This document shows, in pieces, positions 6,148 through 7,733 of a stretch of 7,733 bases of DNA (its first letter is position 1; every line of letters starts with the position of its first letter). Source of the DNA: Parcubacteria group bacterium. Its GTDB lineage: Bacteria; Patescibacteriota; Minisyncoccia; Minisyncoccales; JAGUVE01. A program made the translations under genes and the position numbers. The notes below the pieces were generated by a model, which searched no databases, was not told the DNA's origin, and was given only the letters and a program-made list of their open reading frames with translations. The DNA lies in the NCBI GenBank assembly GCA_020063075.1, contig JAGUVE010000071.1:1-7733 (forward strand), written 5' to 3'.

Positions 6148-6150
6148 AAA

Positions 6151-6852
6151 TTATAACTTGCTTGTATATTCTAAGGCGGTTTTTTTTATATCTTCTGCCC
6201 GGTAAATTCCTCTGCCGACTATGGCGTGCCAATTATTTCCGGCAACTTTGGTTGCTTCAGATATTTCTCCGCCTTGGGCGATAAATCCCGGAGCGTAAAA
6301 TGTCGGCTTGACCCCTCTTTTTTCCAACAATTCTTTAATTTTTTTTATTTCCTCCGGTTTATTGCCGGGGACGACAAAATCGTTTACTCCCAAGTCAGCC
6401 GCCAAGAGATAGATTTCTAAAATCGCTTCGTCTGCGATATAGCCGCCTTCGCTCCTTTTATATTTTGGATGAGTCATTGAACCGCCGACAATTATGCCCA
6501 AATTTTCTTCTTTTGCGGTTTCAGTCCACTCTTTTTCGGTTTCAGGTCCTGCTTGGGGAAATAGTATAACCGCGTCAATTCCCGCTCTTTTGCAAACCCT
6601 GGCAAATTCTTTTCCGGTTTCCGGGATGTCGGTTCCGGCCTTTTGATGGTCATAGATTATTGGTTTTTCTGTATATTTTCTGGTCAGCTCCACGATTTTT
6701 GGCAATCCACAATTTAAGCCCAGCATAAAACCAACCTTGTATCCGCCAATCCCTTCTATATCTTTTGTCTCTTTGACAATTTTTTCATAGAGCCCCAAAG
6801 ACACATCGCAGGCAATAATTATACTTCTGTCATTTTTAATTATCTTTTTCAT
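6151..6852 (-). CDS. pyrF: Orotidine 5'-phosphate decarboxylase, variant active-site motif
   Basis: Last step of UMP synthesis, OMP to UMP plus CO2. The 233-residue TIM-barrel protein has D16 in IIACD and K39 in GYKVG, both at expected substrate and catalytic positions, PGFIAQGGE for phosphate binding (188-196) and IVGRGIY (211-217) as the last phosphate-binding loop. The signature loop reads YDHQKAGTDIP: D68, K71 and D75 are present but spaced D-x2-K-x3-D rather than the classic D-x-K-x2-D. This points to a divergent subfamily of the OMP decarboxylase superfamily. The neighbouring dihydroorotase gene supports a pyrimidine role, though a related decarboxylase activity cannot be excluded from sequence. 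It is transcribed away from that gene, with a hairpin-rich gap between. ATG 6852 is eight bases after a -10-like hexamer. Confidence 0.88.
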   Translation of the reverse strand: MKKIIKNDRSIIIACDVSLGLYEKIVKETKDIEGIGGYKVGFMLGLNCGLPKIVELTRKYTEKPIIYDHQKAGTDIPETGKEFARVCKRAGIDAVILFPQAGPETEKEWTETAKEENLGIIVGGSMTHPKYKRSEGGYIADEAILEIYLLAADLGVNDFVVPGNKPEEIKKIKELLEKRGVKPTFYAPGFIAQGGEISEATKVAGNNWHAIVGRGIYRAEDIKKTALEYTSKL

Positions 6853-6860
6853 ATCACTTT

Positions 6861-6889
6861 ATTGTATAGGAATTTCAATATTATTGAAA
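6861..6889 (-). promoter_or_regulatory. Probable promoter of pyrF
   Basis: On the minus strand: -10 TACAAT (6861-6866), ending eight bases before the ATG, with only a weak -35 (TTTCAA, 6884-6889) at 17-base spacing. The perfect palindrome at 6868-6894 fills the spacer and covers the -35, as an operator would. Confidence 0.5.
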
Positions 6890-6894
6890 TTCCT
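6868..6894. repeat. Perfect 12-bp inverted repeat over the pyrF promoter
   Basis: Arms AGGAATTTCAAT (6868-6879) and ATTGAAATTCCT (6883-6894) around ATT. It lies between the -10 and -35 regions of the presumed pyrF promoter. It could be a repressor site or a DNA/RNA hairpin; no run of T follows it on either strand, so an intrinsic terminator is less likely. Confidence 0.75.
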
Positions 6895-6901
6895 GTAAAG
6901 C

Positions 6902-6930
6902 AGGCAAAATTGCCGAAGGAAATTTTGCCT
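6902..6930. repeat. Second perfect inverted repeat in the pyrF-pyrC gap
   Basis: Arms AGGCAAAATT (6902-6911) and AATTTTGCCT (6921-6930) with a nine-base loop, seven bases from the previous palindrome. It lacks the CCCCGTAGT ends of copies A and B. Function unknown; it may be part of a paired-hairpin repeat or a protein-binding site between the divergent pyrimidine genes. Confidence 0.7.
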
Positions 6931-6992
6931 ATGTGCCCTTGCGCCTTAATAATAACTAAGTAAGCAAAGCCCTGTCAATAATTTGGAGAGAA

Positions 6993-7022
6993 TTGGCTTT
7001 TTTCTTTAAAATTTATTAAAAT
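6993..7022 (+). promoter_or_regulatory. Probable promoter of the dihydroorotase gene
   Basis: -35 TTGGCT (6993-6998, four of six consensus bases), an 18-base spacer and -10 TAAAAT (7017-7022), ending seven bases before ATG 7030. No Shine-Dalgarno precedes the ATG, so a leaderless start is predicted here too. Confidence 0.6.
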
Positions 7023-7029
7023 AAGAAAA

Positions 7030-7733
7030 ATGAGAATTGATTACCCGGTTATTGACCTCCATAGCCATTTGAGATGGGATATTGAAACACACACAAAGCT
7101 CGCCAGAGAGAGCGGAATAGATGTCGTGGTTTATATGGCAAACAGCGAACCTGCGCTGGATAATTTAAAGATAATTAAAAAGTCGCTTTTGAAAAAAAGA
7201 CATTGCCGGGCACTTCCGGTTTCAGCCATAACCAAAAATTTGGCAGGCAAAGAATTGGTTGAGGTTGATAAAATTAAGCCATACGTGGTTGGTTTCAGCG
7301 ACGATGGAAAATATTTGGAAAACTTAAATCTGCTGAAAAAGATTTTGGAAAAAGATGTTTTGATTTTAGCACATTGCTCGCCGCCTTATGAAATTGGAGT
7401 AAAAAATTCCCGCTTGGAAACAAAATTTATTGCGAGACACATTAATGCATTTAAAAAAATAAAAAAGGGAAAATTGCATTTTCAGCACATTAGCAAAAAA
7501 GAAAGCGTTAATTTAATCAGAAAAGCAAAGAAAGAAGGAGTTAAAATAACCTGCGAAACCTGCCCTCATTACTTTACTTTTACCAGAGAGGACTTGGAGA
7601 CAAAGGTCAACCCGCCCTTAGCCGAGAAAGAAGATTTAATCGCCATTAGGAAAGGTTTAGCCGATGGAACCATAGATGTTATTGCTTCAGATTACGCACC
7701 CCTGCCGAGAATAACTGGCATTGCCGGCTTTAG
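7030..7733 (+). CDS. pyrC: Dihydroorotase-like amidohydrolase, N-terminal part (3' end outside window)
   Basis: Cyclises carbamoyl-aspartate to dihydroorotate in pyrimidine synthesis. The 234 visible residues follow type I dihydroorotases: DLHSHLR (D9, H11, H13, R15), MANSEPALDN with the substrate-binding asparagine N38, FSDDG (89-93), AHCS with H115, HFQHIS with H153, TCETCPHYFTF, KVNPPL (193-197) and IASDYAP with D221. These cover the metal ligands expected of the family. Odd points: the protein starts right at the first barrel strand, without the usual 45-50-residue N-terminal segment; the normal DHAPH reads DYAPL, so two histidines are replaced; and the loop between DHAP and the GIAG(L) motif is cut to a few residues. 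It may be a streamlined dihydroorotase or a related amidohydrolase. The divergent pyrF next door favours the pyrimidine role. ATG 7030 fits the promoter spacing. Confidence 0.82.
   Translation, partial: MRIDYPVIDLHSHLRWDIETHTKLARESGIDVVVYMANSEPALDNLKIIKKSLLKKRHCRALPVSAITKNLAGKELVEVDKIKPYVVGFSDDGKYLENLNLLKKILEKDVLILAHCSPPYEIGVKNSRLETKFIARHINAFKKIKKGKLHFQHISKKESVNLIRKAKKEGVKITCETCPHYFTFTREDLETKVNPPLAEKEDLIAIRKGLADGTIDVIASDYAPLPRITGIAGF

Overview
The window looks like a piece of an AT-rich, fermentative bacterium with a small, compact genome, most likely a member of the Candidate Phyla Radiation (Patescibacteria). The grounds are the lysine-rich, short proteins, the tiny gaps between genes, the strictly anaerobic ribonucleotide reductase, the archaeal/chlamydial-type pyruvoyl arginine decarboxylase, and an orotidine decarboxylase with an unusual active-site motif. 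This is inference from protein style, not a phylogenetic result. TGA ends two genes cleanly, so the standard bacterial code applies rather than the TGA-glycine code of some CPR lineages.

Layout, left to right: the 3' end of an O6-methylguanine-DNA methyltransferase gene (to 299); a relatively GC-rich, foldback-rich gap (300-514); a short PrmC-like methyltransferase without the usual N-terminal domain (515-1141); a palindromic element (copy A, 1154-1231) that abuts the promoter of nrdD; the nrdD-nrdG operon (1267-4162); convergent to it, a pyruvoyl-dependent arginine decarboxylase (4168-4713, minus); a second palindromic element (copy B, 4751-4829) in the divergent promoter region; purA (4876-6147); convergent to it, pyrF (6151-6852, minus); a gap with two perfect hairpins; and the 5' part of a divergent dihydroorotase gene that runs off the right edge (7030 onward). 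No gene-free stretch exceeds 300 bases.

Metabolically the genes centre on nucleotides: oxygen-sensitive dNTP synthesis (NrdD with its radical-SAM activase NrdG), the committed step from IMP to AMP (PurA), and two steps of UMP synthesis (PyrC, PyrF). Agmatine/polyamine synthesis, DNA alkylation repair and release-factor methylation accompany them.

Two non-coding patterns stand out. First, copies A and B share CCCCGTAGT-type arms and a directional mismatch, and both enclose a 9-bp hairpin plus a 4-3-4 hairpin of unrelated sequence. In each copy the same end of the element abuts the -35 hexamer of the next gene. The gap at 300-514 may hold a larger, decayed relative. Second, all five genes that appear to have their own promoter have a -10-like hexamer ending 6-8 bases before the ATG and no usable Shine-Dalgarno sequence, which predicts leaderless mRNAs.
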